The notes below the pieces were generated by a model. That model was not told where the DNA came from and ran no database searches. It saw nothing but the letters and a program-made list of their open reading frames with translations. Below, piece after piece: positions 46,915-55,395 of a DNA stretch of 64,000 nt. This stretch comes from Rhizobium leguminosarum (GTDB lineage Bacteria > Pseudomonadota > Alphaproteobacteria > Rhizobiales > Rhizobiaceae): contig NZ_LWBS01000044.1 in assembly GCF_001652265.1 (NCBI RefSeq), positions 62,001 through 126,000 of the forward strand, given 5' to 3'. The position numbers and the translations under genes were made by a program. The stretch's first letter is position 1, and each line of letters begins with the position of its first letter.

Positions 46915-46934
46915 TATTATGGTATACCATAATA
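46915..46934. promoter_or_regulatory. GntR operator, perfect palindrome, before the operon
   Basis: TATTATGGTATACCATAATA is a 20-base perfect palindrome of the TGGTATACCA type bound by FCD GntR proteins. It lies 25 bases before the DUF1185 gene start codon and two related sites lie nearby. Confidence 0.75.
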
Positions 46935-47146
46935 TATTGGTGTCAAGTTGGTTGCTGCGAGAACGCAGTTCAGGCCGAGGCGGAGTTTTCAATTTGGCGC
47001 GCGCGCACTCTCGACCCACCGGGCAGCGCTTTCTTCCCGTCAGCGCGTTGTCAGCTGACAAACGACATGGCGGCGCCCCGCGGGGGCCGGCCGAGTCCAG
47101 AAGTCATACGGTCACCCCAGTTCATGATGCCGCCTTATATATTACT

Positions 47147-47166
47147 TAATATGGCATACCATCACA
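47147..47166. promoter_or_regulatory. GntR operator, second copy
   Basis: TAATATGGCATACCATCACA keeps the ATGG-ATACCAT core of 46915-46934. It lies in the 415-base gap before the gntR gene end (the rest of the gap, 46935-47305, shows only this site and a CCCCGCGGGG palindrome near 47083). Confidence 0.6.
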
Positions 47167-47305
47167 TTGGACAAAGTTGGGTGTCAAGCGCGGAGTATGG
47201 ATTCCGCTGAATTGCGCGGAACATTATCGCGAATGGAGTGATATCGACAGCTGAGATGAGCGCTTTGCCAGGGCCTGCGGGGAAGCGGCAGGGGCCTGTT
47301 CGTGC

Positions 47306-47998
47306 CTATCCGGCAGGCTTCTTCGCCGACAGCACCGCTTCAGCGATAGCGCTTGCGGCGGCGACGTGATCCATCGCGGCCCGGTAAGCGCCCTCGCCGT
47401 CACCGCGGCGGATGGCGTCGACGATCTTCGACATCTGCAGCGGTCCTTCGATGCCGCGTCTCTCAGTCTTGATCGTCATCGAGCGCAGATGGTTGATGCG
47501 CACGGTGAGGAGATTGACGACACCCCAGGCAACATTCCTGTCAACCATCGTGAACAGCGTGTGATAGAAGGAAGAGGTGTTCGTCAGCACAGCCGACATG
47601 TCATTGTCACGGTAGCTGTTGCGGATCCCGGCCAGAGATTCCTCCAGCGCGGCGACGATCTCCGGGCTGCGGCGCTCCGCGCATAGCCGCGCCGCCATGC
47701 CTTCCAGCGCGCCGCGGATCTCATAGATTTGCTTGGCTTCGTCGATGTCGAGCTGCGCGACGATCGGCCCCTTGTTCGGCAGATTGGCGACAAGCCCTTC
47801 CGATTCCAAATGCCTCAGAACCTCGCGCACGACTGTTCGGCTGACGCCGAGCTGGGCGCAGAGGTCACGCTCGACAAGGCGATCTCCGGGACGAAAATAT
47901 CCGTTGACGATGGCTTCGCGGACCTTGTCGAGCGCCAATTCCCGCAAGGTCTTTGCAGGACGCTCGACTCGAATTGCGTCCTTCAGAGCACCGCTCAT
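47306..47998 (-). CDS. FCD-type GntR regulator of the monooxygenase operon
   Basis: A 230-residue regulator: winged helix LALDKVREAIVNGYFRPGDR, then LCAQLGVSRTVVREVLRHLE, and an FCD ligand-binding domain (KQIYEIRGALEGMAARLCAE onward). It reads in the same direction as the operon that starts at 46890 and lies upstream of it. Operators with the ATGGTATACCAT pattern occur before the operon, in the gap between, and before this gene (48063), so self-control plus operon control is expected. The ligand is probably the operon's substrate or first product. Confidence 0.87.
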   Translation of the reverse strand: MSGALKDAIRVERPAKTLRELALDKVREAIVNGYFRPGDRLVERDLCAQLGVSRTVVREVLRHLESEGLVANLPNKGPIVAQLDIDEAKQIYEIRGALEGMAARLCAERRSPEIVAALEESLAGIRNSYRDNDMSAVLTNTSSFYHTLFTMVDRNVAWGVVNLLTVRINHLRSMTIKTERRGIEGPLQMSKIVDAIRRGDGEGAYRAAMDHVAAASAIAEAVLSAKKPAG

Positions 47999-48062
47999 TG
48001 TCTACCTCAGTGTTGGACTTTGCACGCTCAACTTCCGCCGCCGCGGCCGAATGCAAGAATCG

Positions 48063-48082
48063 TATTATGGCGTACCAGATAC
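48063..48082. promoter_or_regulatory. GntR operator before its own gene
   Basis: TATTATGGCGTACCAGATAC, a weaker copy of the ATGGTATACCAT operator, about 65 bases before the gntR ATG. It suggests autoregulation. Confidence 0.5.
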
Positions 48083-48197
48083 TGTAGCTGGCGGCGGCCG
48101 GCAATTCAACAAGCGCTGTGCCGACCTATGGCGCCGCCCGTCTTGTCAGACGCGCAAAGGACGCTGTAGCTTTGATCTGCTGCCTAAACGTCGGGAG

Positions 48198-49559
48198 CTA
48201 GCCTCTAGAAACAATCTCCTCGACCACGACTTTGGCCTGCACCCGGATATCCGGTACGGCCGTGATCTCCCAGAATTGTCCTGCCGTCAGGGCGCCGACC
48301 GCAAATAGTCGGGCCGGCGAGATACGGGACGGGGCTATCACCTCGGAAGCGGCATCCACCTGGATCCCGAGGCCAAGAGGATCGGGGACAATCAACTCAA
48401 AGCGGCTCATTTCCTTCAAAAGCGGTGAATGACTGATCCCGGCCCGCTCCATTCCCGTGCAGTTGACGAGCCAGTCCGCCCTGATCTCGGCGATCTCGCG
48501 CGTCGCTCTGACCCTGTAGCTGGCAACGAGCCGGCCCTCCTCGGCCCCGACCGATTTCAGGAAGCCCGCGTGGAAACGAACGGTTCCGTCTAAGACCAGC
48601 TTCTCAAACCTGTCGAACACGTCAGGCGCGACCCGGTGACGATGGATGTTCCACCAGGGAAGCGCATGCCTGAGGAAGCGTGCCCGCTCCTTGCTCGAAA
48701 GCCGTTGCCAGAGAGCCTGCGTTGCAGGCCTCAGACCGTCCATCACGGCTCGCCAGTCGGCAACCGTCCTACTCTTTCCCCGCAGGGTCTTCAATATGCC
48801 GCTGATCGTATCCGGAAGCGTCTCGACGTCGATCGGCAGAGGCGCCGGCGGCTTCCACGCGTGCCCGAGCGGCGCAAGCCCACGCCGCGAAAGCACATCG
48901 ATCTTGCCGGCGTGGCCATGGGCGCGAAGCGCCAGCACCTGATCGATCATCGTCAGGCCGGATCCGAGGATACACACCGCATCGGATGGTGCGACGCGCC
49001 TCAGCCACGAAAGCCGCCACGGGTTCTCGATGATGCGCGATCGCAGCAATGGCGGGACCTCGTCCGGAGCGACCGGCAGGGTCGCGTTCCCGACGCCGAG
49101 GCAAAGCACCACGTTCTTTCCGGCAATCTCGTCACCATTGCCGAGATGGAAGGCCAGCGTGCTGCTGTAACGTTCCACGCATCCCGCCGCCTTGGCCTTG
49201 ATGAAATCGACCCGGCAACGGCCGTCCCGCTTTCGAAGCAGCCGAGCAAGCGTATCGCGGACATAAAGACCGTAATCGCTGCGCGAAGCGAAATCGCCGG
49301 CCTTCAACGGGCGTCCATGGCTTTTCAGCCAGTCGACAAAGTCGTCGGGTTGATGCGGCAGCAGGCTCATGCGGCCGGCGGGAACATTGAGGCGATGGAG
49401 ATAGAGTTCCGTCCGGTAGGCCGTCCCGCGGCCGAAGCCAGGATCGTCGCCGACGACGGCGATCTTCGCCGAAGCGGGAAGCTGCTCGATGAGATTGCAG
49501 GTAACCGCGATCGCTGAAAAACCGGAACCGACCACGATAACATCATATGTCAAATGCAT
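48198..49559 (-). CDS. FAD/NAD(P)-binding oxidoreductase-like protein
   Basis: A 453-residue protein of the NAD_binding_9 group. YDVIVVGSGFSAIAVTCNLI is the FAD Rossmann motif, GRGTAYRTELYLHRLNVPAG follows, and AVCILGSGLTMIDQVLALRA is a second nucleotide-binding motif. It resembles HpaO-like and siderophore-type flavoproteins of unknown activity. It stands alone between the gntR gene and the divergent tau genes; a link with sulfonate use is possible but not shown. Confidence 0.78.
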   Translation of the reverse strand: MHLTYDVIVVGSGFSAIAVTCNLIEQLPASAKIAVVGDDPGFGRGTAYRTELYLHRLNVPAGRMSLLPHQPDDFVDWLKSHGRPLKAGDFASRSDYGLYVRDTLARLLRKRDGRCRVDFIKAKAAGCVERYSSTLAFHLGNGDEIAGKNVVLCLGVGNATLPVAPDEVPPLLRSRIIENPWRLSWLRRVAPSDAVCILGSGLTMIDQVLALRAHGHAGKIDVLSRRGLAPLGHAWKPPAPLPIDVETLPDTISGILKTLRGKSRTVADWRAVMDGLRPATQALWQRLSSKERARFLRHALPWWNIHRHRVAPDVFDRFEKLVLDGTVRFHAGFLKSVGAEEGRLVASYRVRATREIAEIRADWLVNCTGMERAGISHSPLLKEMSRFELIVPDPLGLGIQVDAASEVIAPSRISPARLFAVGALTAGQFWEITAVPDIRVQAKVVVEEIVSRG

Positions 49560-49776
49560 TCTCCCTGAAGCTCAGAACGTCATCGAGACATTTCGTCATT
49601 CAAGCCCCGTGTCGCTCGCCGGTCCCTGCTGATCGCACGAGCGGCAGAATCACGAAAACAATTATCTTTATAGTCTATAAATATAGTTTGTTATTTCTCC
49701 CGCTAGCCCCTCCCCAACCATTACGCTTTTGAGGGTGAGATCAAGGGCCATGCGGCCCTGAACAAAGGGGCTCAAA
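49560..49776. other. 217-base gap before tauA, AT-rich promoter region
   Basis: The gap includes an AT-rich stretch (about 49660-49700) with CTATAAATATAG, short arms CTATA/TATAG around two bases, a possible sulfur-responsive promoter element. AAAGGGG lies before the tauA ATG. Nothing else is seen. Confidence 0.3.
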
Positions 49777-50790
49777 ATGAATTTCAGGAATTTGGTTGCC
49801 GCAATCGCCGTCGGCGTCGGCACTCTTACAACGGCTGTTGTCGCTGAAGCGGCGGACAAGAAGGTCGTCGTCGCCTATCAAACCGATGCCTTGCCGTCTT
49901 CCGTAGGGATCGCCAATGCCGAATTCGCCAAGGAGACGGGATACGAGATCGATTTCCGCAGGTTCAATTCGGGCGCTGAAATCTTTGCGGCCATTGCATC
50001 CGGCGATGTCCAGGTCGGCTATGTCGGCTCCAGCCCGTTTGCGGCTGCGGTGTCACGCGGGCTCGAGGTCAAGGCCTTTTACCTCGCCTCCATCTCGGGC
50101 ATCGACGAGGCTCTCGTCGTTCGCAACGGTTCCGGTATCGAAAGCCTGAATGATCTGAAGGGCAAGAAGCTCGCTGCCGCACCGGTATCCACGGACCACT
50201 ATCAGCTCCTGGCGCTGATCAAATCGCTGGGCCTGACCGAAAAGGACGTTCAGGTCTTCGCAATCCCTCAGCCTGAGATCGTCGCCAGCTATAATCGCGG
50301 CGACATCGACGGCGGCTTCGTCTGGGATCCGGCGCTGACCGAACTGAAGAAGAACGGAAAGGTTCTGGTCACCTCCAAGGAGGTGGCAGACAAGGGTGCG
50401 CCAACATTCTCGGCCTGGGTCGCGACCTCGACGTTTGCCGCCGACAACCCGGACTTTCTGAAGGGTTTCGCTTCGGTCATCAACAAATACTACGCGTCCT
50501 TCGCGTCGGACAAATCCGCCTGGGGGCCCGACAGCGACAATGCCAAGTCGCTTGCCAAGCTTCTCGGCGGAACACCCGACCAGCAGGCCTCGGCCCTGAA
50601 GAACCTGACGCTGCTGACGCCTGAAGTTCAGGCATCGGATGCCTGGCTCGGCGGCGGCGAAAAGGCGGGTGCCGGCAAAATCCTCAAGGACACGGCATCG
50701 TTCCTGAAGGAACAGGGCAAGGTTTCCGACGTGCTGGCGAATTACGGCGCCTTCGTCACCGCAGATGCCCTCACCGGCGTCAGCAACTGA
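49777..50790 (+). CDS. tauA: taurine-type ABC importer binding protein
   Basis: A 337-residue periplasmic binding protein of the taurine/nitrate class. The signal peptide is about 25 residues (LVAAIAVGVGTLTTAVVAEA), and the mature start KKVVVAYQTDALPSSVGIAN matches TauA. GDVQVGYVGSSPFAAAVSRG and VSTDHYQLLALIKSLGL carry the ligand-binding lobes. It delivers taurine or a related sulfonate to TauBC. A strong 13-base hairpin follows the gene. Confidence 0.9.
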   Translation: MNFRNLVAAIAVGVGTLTTAVVAEAADKKVVVAYQTDALPSSVGIANAEFAKETGYEIDFRRFNSGAEIFAAIASGDVQVGYVGSSPFAAAVSRGLEVKAFYLASISGIDEALVVRNGSGIESLNDLKGKKLAAAPVSTDHYQLLALIKSLGLTEKDVQVFAIPQPEIVASYNRGDIDGGFVWDPALTELKKNGKVLVTSKEVADKGAPTFSAWVATSTFAADNPDFLKGFASVINKYYASFASDKSAWGPDSDNAKSLAKLLGGTPDQQASALKNLTLLTPEVQASDAWLGGGEKAGAGKILKDTASFLKEQGKVSDVLANYGAFVTADALTGVSN

Positions 50791-50797
50791 TCCTCCC

Positions 50798-50828
50798 TGA
50801 CGCCGGCGCAGTCGTTGCGCCGGCGTCA
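50798..50828. other. stem-loop after tauA
   Basis: TGACGCCGGCGCA and TGCGCCGGCGTCA pair perfectly over 13 bases around GTCGT. It is the strongest of the hairpins that follow binding-protein genes in this window. Confidence 0.65.
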
Positions 50829-50845
50829 AACCTGCGAGCGGCAAC

Positions 50846-51634
50846 ATGCTTAAAGTCGATCACGCCAGCGTTTTCTTCGCAGCCCGCGACGGGCGGACCG
50901 TCCACGCGCTCGATCGCGTTTCCTTCGATATTCCCGAGCGGGGCTTCGTCGTCGCACTCGGGGCGTCGGGATGCGGCAAATCAACCCTTCTCAACGCGAT
51001 TGCCGGTTTCCTTCCGCTTTCGGATGGCCGGATCACACTCGATGGCCGCGCGATCGAACAACCCGGCGCGGACCGTGGCGTCGTCTTTCAGAAAGACTCG
51101 CTGCTGCCCTGGAAATCCGTTGTCGACAATGTCGCACTCGGTTTGAAATTCGCCGGGGTCAAGCGCAAGGACCGCCAAGCGCGCGCGCTGGAGCTGCTCC
51201 GGGTCGTCGGCCTCGACGAATTCGCCGGCGCTTTTCCCTACGAGCTGTCGGGCGGCATGCGCCAGCGTGTCGGCATCGCACGCGCTCTGGCAACAAATCC
51301 CGACATCCTGCTGATGGACGAGCCGTTCGGCGCACTCGACAGCCTGACGCGCGAGCAGATGCAGGAACTGCTGGTTTCCATCTGGGATAAAACGGCAAAG
51401 AAGGTCTTCTTCATCACGCACTCGATCGAAGAGGCCTTGTTCCTGGGCACGCAGGTCCTGGTCATGTCGCCTCGACCGGGACGCGTCGTGGCACGCTTCG
51501 ATCTGGATTTCGTTCGCCGCTTCGCCGAAACCGGCGACGCCCGATCGATCAAGGCGTCGCCGCAATTTGCCGAGCTGCGCGCGGAAATCCGCGCCATTCT
51601 CCACAGCAATGAAGATCTGAGGAGCGCTGCATGA
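50846..51634 (+). CDS. tauB: taurine-type ABC importer ATP-binding protein
   Basis: A 262-residue ATPase of the nitrate/sulfonate class: [55 protein letters not shown] and [20 protein letters not shown]. The [14 protein letters not shown] form is typical of TauB/SsuB. Short length (no TOBE) agrees with the class. The stop overlaps tauC (ATGA). Confidence 0.9.
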   Translation: MLKVDHASVFFAARDGRTVHALDRVSFDIPERGFVVALGASGCGKSTLLNAIAGFLPLSDGRITLDGRAIEQPGADRGVVFQKDSLLPWKSVVDNVALGLKFAGVKRKDRQARALELLRVVGLDEFAGAFPYELSGGMRQRVGIARALATNPDILLMDEPFGALDSLTREQMQELLVSIWDKTAKKVFFITHSIEEALFLGTQVLVMSPRPGRVVARFDLDFVRRFAETGDARSIKASPQFAELRAEIRAILHSNEDLRSAA

Positions 51635-52485
51635 GCGATATAGTGCAGGCCCCGCCGATTGCGGCGGGTAGAGAGGACCATCAGGTCAAGCTGGTGAAAA
51701 TGGCGGGCTTCGGCGCCGGCGAGAAATCGACGGTGGCCATCAGCGTTGCCACGGCGCTGGCCATACTGCTGCTGTGGTGGCTCGTCTCTGCGCTCGGTGT
51801 CGTTCCACACTTGTTTCTGCCGCGTCCAGACGAGGTGCTGACACAGATCGGCGCCATCTATCGCGACGGTTACGCCGGAGCGTCACTGTCCGAGCATGTT
51901 TTTGCGAGCCTGTTCCGCATCGTGGTCGCCGCCCTCATCGCCGTTTCCGCCGGCATTCCGCTCGGATTGCTCATGGGCCTGAACCGCTGGGCAAAAGGGG
52001 TGCTCGACGCGCCGATCGAGTTTTACTGGCCGCTTCCGCCACTCTCCTACCTGCCGCTGATGATCATCTGGCTCGGCATCGGCGAGACGTCGAAGATCAC
52101 GCTGCTGGTCCTTGCGATGTTCGCACCGATCTGCCTCTCGGCCCAGGCCGGAGTTCGTTCGCTGCCGATCGAGCGGGTCAATGCCGCGCGTTCGCTGGGC
52201 GCGAGCCGGCTGCAGCTCTTCCTGGACATCGTCCTGCCATCCGCCCTGCCCGAGATCCTCACCGGCATTCGAATTGCGCTCGGCGTCGGCTGGGGTACGC
52301 TGGTTGCGGCTGAATTGATCGCGTCCACGCGCGGGATCGGTTTCATGATCATGTCGGCTTCACAGTTCCTGGCGACCGACGTCGTCTTCGTCGGCATCGG
52401 CATTATCGCGATCTGCGCGTTCACCTTCTCGGCCGCCATTCGTTTTCTGGAGGCGTTCCTCGTGCCCTGGAAGGGCAAGCTCTGA
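51631..52485 (+). CDS. tauC: taurine-type ABC importer permease
   Basis: A 284-residue permease. After a ~45-residue N-terminal leader come helices ([20 protein letters not shown]). The EAA-like loop is [20 protein letters not shown], with [20 protein letters not shown] following, the TauC/SsuC pattern. No tauD dioxygenase is adjacent; desulfonation would need genes elsewhere or the flavin-dependent monooxygenases nearby. Confidence 0.88.
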   Translation: MSDIVQAPPIAAGREDHQVKLVKMAGFGAGEKSTVAISVATALAILLLWWLVSALGVVPHLFLPRPDEVLTQIGAIYRDGYAGASLSEHVFASLFRIVVAALIAVSAGIPLGLLMGLNRWAKGVLDAPIEFYWPLPPLSYLPLMIIWLGIGETSKITLLVLAMFAPICLSAQAGVRSLPIERVNAARSLGASRLQLFLDIVLPSALPEILTGIRIALGVGWGTLVAAELIASTRGIGFMIMSASQFLATDVVFVGIGIIAICAFTFSAAIRFLEAFLVPWKGKL

Positions 52486-52509
52486 CCAGATGCGCAGGGG
52501 GAGCCATAT

Positions 52510-53277
52510 TCAATGGCTTCCTGCCGCCGCGTTCAGCCCGTGTATGGCGACGAGCTCGGCTGCGACCAGCTTCTGAAGCCGCCATAAATTGCGGTCCCGG
52601 ATGCCACGTTCCTCCAGATGTTTCACCGTCAGATAAAGATATTCGGCGCAGGAGCCCATGTGTCCGCAGGCTCTCGCAAGCACCTGCGCCACCGTCTCCA
52701 GCGGCAATTTGCGGGAAACGCGCTCGCCCTTCGGGCCAGCCCAAAAGACCAGCGCGCGCACCAGCCCATGCGCGGTCGCGACCGGAATCCAGCGAACCGT
52801 CGCAGCGTCTTCGATGGTGCCGACTTCACGGCGGATCAACCGGCGTATCTGGCCAAGGCGATCATCATCGGCAAGCCTGAAGACGACGCCGTTGCAACGT
52901 CCACCGCGGTCAAGTGCCATCATCAGGCCCGGCTGGGACCGCGTCCCCCGCCAGCGGGTCATCTGCAGGCAAAAGGAGCGATGCCACCCTCTTGCTGCGC
53001 CATGCTGCGATTCGACGGCGTCGAAGTCCGGCTTCCAAATCAATGATCCATAGGCGAAGATCCAAAGCGGGGCGCCGGTAGACTCATGGAGAAGCCGGTT
53101 GGCGAGCATCTCCACCTCCGCTTCGGTCAGCGGTTTTCGGTGTGGCTCCGGGCCGACATCGATCGCGGGGCGAAGGCTCAGCGATACGAGCTCGTCCGTC
53201 AGAGCCATTCTTGATCCGGTCATCAAAAATTTGCTTCCCCGGACCGTCACCAGCTTATGCTCCCGGATCTCCGTCAT
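52510..53277 (-). CDS. chaC: ChaC-like gamma-glutamylcyclotransferase
   Basis: A 255-residue protein with the cyclotransferase motif LWIFAYGSLIWKPDFDAVES, the conserved arginine/glutamate stretch IRRLIRREVGTIEDA and a C-terminal GSCAEYLYLTVKHLEERGIR. ChaC proteins degrade glutathione to 5-oxoproline and Cys-Gly. The N-terminus is longer than the shortest ChaC proteins; 53277 is used since it lies three bases after the stop of the gene upstream, consistent with coupling. An inner start at 53208 is possible. Confidence 0.85.
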   Translation of the reverse strand: MTEIREHKLVTVRGSKFLMTGSRMALTDELVSLSLRPAIDVGPEPHRKPLTEAEVEMLANRLLHESTGAPLWIFAYGSLIWKPDFDAVESQHGAARGWHRSFCLQMTRWRGTRSQPGLMMALDRGGRCNGVVFRLADDDRLGQIRRLIRREVGTIEDAATVRWIPVATAHGLVRALVFWAGPKGERVSRKLPLETVAQVLARACGHMGSCAEYLYLTVKHLEERGIRDRNLWRLQKLVAAELVAIHGLNAAAGSH

Positions 53278-53280
53278 GCG

Positions 53281-53589
53281 TCAGTGAACCGTAAATCTGG
53301 CCGCATCGGCCTGGCGCCGCTGCAGGCTACGTATCAGCATCGCGGCCTCTCTGACGATTGCCGAAAACGTCGCATCATCGGCCTCTGCGATCCTTCCCGT
53401 CATCTCGCGGATGATCGTCGTCAAATGAATGATGGAATGGCGATGCTGCGGATCTTCCGATCCCATTTGGGCATCGGCCATGGCGAGCAGCGTCTGCACC
53501 AGCCGCTCCATGGTTTGGCGGCGCCTGGTCCTCGGATCGGCATTCGGATCCTCGCTGAGGCGCAGCAGGTCGGAGACAATATCGGACAT
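53281..53589 (-). CDS. hypothetical small protein
   Basis: A 102-residue soluble protein, MSDIVSDLLRLSEDPNADPR at the start and a long charged helical body (HSIIHLTTIIREMTGRIAEA, then AIVREAAMLIRSLQRR). I do not recognise a family. It sits between a small alpha/beta hydrolase and ChaC, with 11 and 3 bases to them, so the three form an operon. The long helices suggest a dimer. Confidence 0.65.
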   Translation of the reverse strand: MSDIVSDLLRLSEDPNADPRTRRRQTMERLVQTLLAMADAQMGSEDPQHRHSIIHLTTIIREMTGRIAEADDATFSAIVREAAMLIRSLQRRQADAARFTVH

Positions 53590-53600
53590 TCCACTCTGTC

Positions 53601-54182
53601 TCACATTGCAAAAGCCGGCGGCATCGAAAAGCTTTGCCTTCGACCGCGTGCCTGCGTCTTCAAGCCCTCCAGCATCCGGTAGCCGTTGCGCCAGCGGCCA
53701 AAGCCGCTGGCGATATTGATGTGCCCGGCAAGGCCGATATTCCGGGTCTCGGCATTCCACAGGCGGCCGAACAGGGTCAGCCGATCGACCGTCATGTAGG
53801 CATCGTTCATGCTGCCGATGACGATGCTTGGAAAAGGCAAAGGCGCCGTCGGCATGGCGCCAAACGAGATATGCCCGGGATGCAGGTTTTCGGTGGCCGG
53901 CAAATCGCATGGAGCCACGAGCAATGCTCCCTTGACGCGCCGCGCTGCACTTCGCCCGGCCAAGCGGGCGGCAAGCAGGCATCCGAGACTATGGGCAACC
54001 AGATAGGCCTCGCCGGCCTCTTCAAGCGCGCCTTCCAGCCGCAGCAGCCAGTTGTCAAGATTCGGATGATCCCAGTCGTCCTGAGCCACGCAACGACTGC
54101 CCGGCTGATCCTGCAGCCAGTGCTGTTGCCAATGCCCTTCTCCCGAGCCGAAAAGCCCGGGAAGAATAAGTACATCGATCAT
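53601..54182 (-). CDS. RBBP9/YdeN-like alpha/beta hydrolase
   Basis: A 193-residue hydrolase of the RBBP9/YdeN group: MIDVLILPGLFGSGEGHWQQ, the serine in AYLVAHSLGCLLAARLAG, DDAYMTVDRL-like acid in IGSMNDAYMTVDRLTLFG, and the histidine in GLAGHINIASGFGRWRNGY. Serine hydrolases of this group act on unknown esters. It starts a three-gene operon with the hypothetical gene and ChaC. The ATG at 54182 is chosen by the family start. Confidence 0.82.
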   Translation of the reverse strand: MIDVLILPGLFGSGEGHWQQHWLQDQPGSRCVAQDDWDHPNLDNWLLRLEGALEEAGEAYLVAHSLGCLLAARLAGRSAARRVKGALLVAPCDLPATENLHPGHISFGAMPTAPLPFPSIVIGSMNDAYMTVDRLTLFGRLWNAETRNIGLAGHINIASGFGRWRNGYRMLEGLKTQARGRRQSFSMPPAFAM

Positions 54183-54252
54183 CTGACGGCATCCTCTCTG
54201 AAGCTGCGCGTCGGTCTCTTTCCCGATCGGGGCAAACATCGGACATCACTCA

Positions 54253-54402
54253 TCAGATCCACCCGATCACCAGGGCGAAGAGGAATGTGAAGGAACTGAC
54301 GATCGTGCAGATTCCGGCCGCATGCCTGAAATGCGACATGACGCTGCCTTCCGCTCTTCTCGCACCGTGCCGACGCAGGTCGGTCTCAACGACAATCACC
54401 AT
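54253..54402 (-). CDS. small membrane protein, unknown
   Basis: A 49-residue ORF starting MVIVVETDLRRHGARRAEGS and ending in a hydrophobic helix (ICTIVSSFTFLFALVIGWI). GAGGAG is 9 bases before the ATG. It follows another small ORF by 13 bases on the same strand, so both probably come from the FMN reductase transcript. The hydrophobic end would put it in the inner membrane. No family is recognised. Confidence 0.5.
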   Translation of the reverse strand: MVIVVETDLRRHGARRAEGSVMSHFRHAAGICTIVSSFTFLFALVIGWI

Positions 54403-54415
54403 CACGCCGTTCTCC

Positions 54416-54592
54416 TCAATACCAAAGGCCGGGCATGGTGCCCCAATAATGGAGTTCGTATTCGCGCGCAGACCGGTCACGTTCGTCGTCCCGCGCGAAC
54501 AATCCGTTTACAGGCTCCCGTGCAGCCGGCGGCTTCAGGCCGAGGAACCGGCCGATCGAAAGCTTCAGCCAGAACTGAAAATCAAGCTTCAT
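54416..54592 (-). CDS. small protein of 58 residues, unknown
   Basis: The reading frame starts MKLDFQFWLKLSIGRFLGLK, runs through a charged middle (FARDDERDRSAREYELHYWG) and stops at 54416-54418. AGGAGG lies 5 bases before the ATG, a strong ribosome site for such a short gene. It stands between the small gene at 54626 and the small membrane protein gene, all on one strand. I do not recognise it, though the ribosome site makes it believable. Confidence 0.55.
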   Translation of the reverse strand: MKLDFQFWLKLSIGRFLGLKPPAAREPVNGLFARDDERDRSAREYELHYWGTMPGLWY

Positions 54593-54625
54593 GCGAACCT
54601 CCTGTCAGGAACCGTTATTCTTCGG

Positions 54626-54823
54626 CTAGGAAATCAGCGAATGACGTTGTGCGTTGGCGAGAAGAACATGAAGCGATGCCGTTGGTCCGTAGAGCATCAG
54701 CAGGCGGTTCTCCTCGCGTTTGGCGAGATGATAGCGTCGGGCGAATTCGAAGACGCTCGACAATTGATCGCTTGGCCCCGGCCTTTCCGCATCGGTGATC
54801 GTTGCTTCCTGAGATCGAACCAT
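54626..54823 (-). CDS. small protein of 65 residues, unknown
   Basis: Starts MVRSQEATITDAERPGPSDQ and ends with ANAQRHSLIS; the middle FEFARRYHLAKREENRLLML looks helical. TAGGAGT lies about seven bases before the ATG, and the ATG is 12 bases after the FMN reductase stop, so it belongs to that operon. No family recognised. Confidence 0.55.
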   Translation of the reverse strand: MVRSQEATITDAERPGPSDQLSSVFEFARRYHLAKREENRLLMLYGPTASLHVLLANAQRHSLIS

Positions 54824-54834
54824 GGCGGCGACTC

Positions 54835-55395
54835 CTACTCGGCCGCCGCCAGGGCCGGATTTGCGCCCGGAAAGAAGGCCGCCAATTCGCCGATCACTTC
54901 GTTGATGCGGGCCAATAGCGCGTCGGATGAGACCGCATAGTCCGTGAAATCGCGATCGGACGCATAGACGGCGGTCGGTAAAGTATGGGCCATGAAAAAC
55001 CCGAACAGCGGCCGAAGCTGATGCTCGACCATCAACGCATGCCGGTCGCCGCCGCCGGTCGCCGTGATGATGATCGGCTTGCCCCGAAGTTCGTGGGGGT
55101 CGATCAGGTCGATGAGGTGCTTGAAATGGCCGGGATAAGAGCCCTTGTAGGTCGGCGAGCCGATGATCAGGGCATCGGCTTGCACGATCTCGTCGACGAC
55201 ATGCCTGGCCTGCGCGTCGAGATCCTTGCGCCACAAGGCGCTGCCCAGCGACGGACCGACATCATTGAGATCATAGCTCTTGCTGGTAAATCCGTAGCGA
55301 ATGCTCGCACGTTCGGAGACGTGCCGCACGAGTGCCAAAGTCTTCGATGGACGATTGAAGCTGCCAGCGATGCCGACGAGTTTGAAACCTGACAT
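54835..55395 (-). CDS. NAD(P)H-dependent FMN reductase (SsuE/MsuE-like)
   Basis: A 186-residue flavodoxin-like reductase: KLVGIAGSFNRPSKTLALVR (FMN-phosphate loop), ADALIIGSPTYKGSYPGHFK and KPIIITATGGGDRHALMVEH. Such proteins supply FMNH2 to sulfonate or sulfone monooxygenases. It heads an operon with three small genes. The luciferase-like monooxygenases at 55594 and 62444 are possible partners. Upstream lies a 198-base gap with an AT-rich element around 55420-55450. Confidence 0.83.
   Translation of the reverse strand: MSGFKLVGIAGSFNRPSKTLALVRHVSERASIRYGFTSKSYDLNDVGPSLGSALWRKDLDAQARHVVDEIVQADALIIGSPTYKGSYPGHFKHLIDLIDPHELRGKPIIITATGGGDRHALMVEHQLRPLFGFFMAHTLPTAVYASDRDFTDYAVSSDALLARINEVIGELAAFFPGANPALAAAE

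Noticed and set aside
47083..47092. CCCCGCGGGG palindrome as a terminator
   Set aside because: Too short and without a T-run; likely chance in GC-rich DNA.
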